From Nostoc punctiforme NIES-2108 (GTDB taxonomy: Bacteria > Cyanobacteriota > Cyanobacteriia > Cyanobacteriales > Nostocaceae), in assembly GCA_003326195.1 (NCBI GenBank), contig LXQE01000125.1, forward strand, positions 225,806-289,805: a stretch of DNA of 64,000 nt, in the 5' to 3' direction. A program made the position numbers and the translations under genes. Shown here piece by piece: positions 62,717-64,000 of the stretch. The notes beneath the pieces were generated by a model. It saw only the letters and a list, made by a program, of their open reading frames with translations, ran no database searches and was not told the origin of the DNA. Positions within the stretch are counted from its first letter, which is position 1. Each line of letters begins with the position of its first letter.

Positions 62717-63559
62717 CTATTCTCTACTTCCTACTCCCAATTCATTTGCTAGAATTACCCATTGCTGAACGCTGAGGTCTTCGGCTCTAGCTTGGGGATT
62801 TATTTTTAATTGTTCCAGTAAGTGGCTCAAGCGATCGCGTTCTATAACTGATTGCAAATTATTTCGTAACATTTTGCGCTTGGCACCAAACCCCAATTTT
62901 AAGAAATTCTCTAATTGTCGGGGATTAAGCGCTGGTATTTCTATTTTTCGTGGGCGCAATCGCACCACTGCTGAATCGACTTTTGGTGGTGGATGGAATG
63001 CGGCCGCTGGGACTGTGCAGATTAACTCACACTCAGCCAAATACTGTACCCGCACACTCAACGCCCCAAAGGCTTTTGAGCCTGATTTAGCATATAACCT
63101 TTCTGCTACTTCTTTTTGTACCAGCAACACTATTGAGTCAAATGGTTCAGGGTTGGGGTTGGCGATCGTACCCAGTAGTTTCTCAATGATTGGTCCTGTA
63201 ATGTTGTAGGGAATATTGGCTACTACCTTATTTGGCGTTTGGAAATTGGGAAAGGCTGCCAGATAAGATGGTAAATCTAGAGTGAGAAAATCCCCTTGCA
63301 GGAGTAAAAAATTTTCAGTCTTACCAAGCTGCTTTGACAGCAGTTGGCATAAATCGCGGTCTATTTCTACTGCAACCAAAGATTGCACTAAGGGTAATAA
63401 ACGACGAGTCAGAATGCCAGTTCCAGGGCCAATTTCCAGGACGCGATCGCCTTTGGGAGAGGGATCGCTTTCTGTACACTCTGCTGCTTGAATAATTGCG
63501 TTGAGCGCCTTTTCACTTTTAAGCCAATGTTGAGCAAAGACCTTACGCGGTCGGATCAT
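62717..63559 (-). CDS. rsmA: 16S rRNA dimethyladenosine transferase RsmA/KsgA
   Basis: The 280-aa methyltransferase starts MIRPRKVFAQHWLKSEKALN and has EIGPGTGILTRRLLP (SAM loop), VANIPYNITGPI (catalytic NIPY), and the C-terminal AAFHPPPKVDSAVVRL. It dimethylates two adenosines near the 3' end of 16S rRNA. Confidence 0.96.
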   Translation of the reverse strand: MIRPRKVFAQHWLKSEKALNAIIQAAECTESDPSPKGDRVLEIGPGTGILTRRLLPLVQSLVAVEIDRDLCQLLSKQLGKTENFLLLQGDFLTLDLPSYLAAFPNFQTPNKVVANIPYNITGPIIEKLLGTIANPNPEPFDSIVLLVQKEVAERLYAKSGSKAFGALSVRVQYLAECELICTVPAAAFHPPPKVDSAVVRLRPRKIEIPALNPRQLENFLKLGFGAKRKMLRNNLQSVIERDRLSHLLEQLKINPQARAEDLSVQQWVILANELGVGSRE

Positions 63560-64000
63560 CTGTATTTATTACCTAGTCTAGTTTTTAGCTTTTTCTCAAA
63601 AATTCATTATAAATTTTTAAGCCCCTTTATAGCGCTAGACTCACTGTAACGCCTATCTTCTCTTCCAAACGTTCCGCGAAGGTAGCAGTGGCGATCGCGT
63701 ACATGCGGATACAAGCTTCACTTATCGAATGGGAGTCTTAAATCACAAGCTTCGCAACAATGATGCTCTTTTATATAGTTAGCTTAGGCATAAGGATTCA
63801 GGATAAATCCCTCCAGTAAGACTACCTCCTGCCTTTTTCCATAATCAATTGATCGCTCAACCTGGATTCTGATCCCATTTAGAGACAAGCAACGTGCATT
63901 ATTCACACAGTCAGGTTTAGGCACTTCGTTCTTGCCTCCCTTCTGTTGCTTGGCCCTTTTAGAAAAAAAATAAATTTACCCCTTGACAAACTAGGGGATG
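63560..64000. other. Intergenic region at the window end
   Basis: No gene is supported in the last 441 bp. A TTGACA box near 63983 and HIP1 palindromes are visible; a plus-strand gene probably begins beyond the window. Confidence 0.35.

Overview
The window comes from a heterocyst-forming, nitrogen-fixing cyanobacterium of the Nostoc/Anabaena type. The evidence is a nif cluster in the heterocystous order, an xisA-type excision recombinase at a split nifD, uptake hydrogenase hupSL with a complete hyp operon, many GCGATCGC (HIP1) palindromes, and the 7-bp short tandem repeats (STRRs) typical of this group.

Region 1, about 1-12,021, is read as the nifK-proximal part of a nifD excision element. 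The 5' part of nifD is absent, while its last 53 codons reappear at 12,012-12,170 immediately at an 11-bp GGATTACTCCG site. The cargo includes a partial SH3-like protein, a large sensor kinase, a methyltransferase, a dienelactone hydrolase, a DUF2267 protein, a PDDEXK-like protein, a Uma2 nuclease-fold protein, xisH-xisI, a TerB-like membrane protein, a lone antitoxin-like gene and xisA. The left end lies outside the window.

Region 2, about 12,000-21,700, is the nitrogenase cluster: nifD 3' end, nifK, a His-rich Mo-nitrogenase C-terminal family gene, nifE, nifN, nifX, the DUF269 and DUF683 genes, nifW, hesA, hesB, fdxH, feoA and a convergent molbindin gene. It supplies the MoFe-protein beta subunit, the FeMo-cofactor scaffold and its accessory proteins, and the heterocyst ferredoxin.

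Region 3, about 22,000-30,050, is accessory. It holds a P-loop kinase-like protein next to a Lys20-like homocitrate synthase, an ankyrin protein overlapping a SagB-type oxidoreductase, a 124-aa orphan, the hydrogenase protease hupW, a DUF433/DUF5615 pair, a hicB-hicA pair between direct repeats, and a Uma2 gene.

Region 4, about 30,100-45,500, is hydrogen metabolism. hupS-hupL is on the minus strand, with hupL uninterrupted. On the plus strand is an extended hyp operon: TPR protein, two small membrane proteins, a NifU-Rieske fusion, an NHL-repeat protein, then hypF-C-D-E-A-B. HypA-F build and insert the NiFe(CN)2CO centre, HupW trims HupL, and the five upstream genes are thought to serve HupS maturation.

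Region 5, about 45,500-64,000, is mostly chromosomal housekeeping: a luciferase-like oxidoreductase coupled to a second copy of the 124-aa orphan, several unknown small genes, cysK, a LabA-like NYN protein, a two-component pair, a divergent SucC/SucD-like pair, a large single-pass membrane protein, tRNA-Gly(CCC), a GerMN lipoprotein, a DUF3082 protein, ispE and rsmA.

The points most worth following are the SucD-like protein that lacks the catalytic phosphohistidine, the paired 124-aa orphans that each sit beside a flavoenzyme at either side of the hydrogenase region, the Lys20-like homocitrate synthase with its kinase-like partner, and xisHI carried on a nifD element. Names rest on reading motifs and recalled family sequences; no database search was run.
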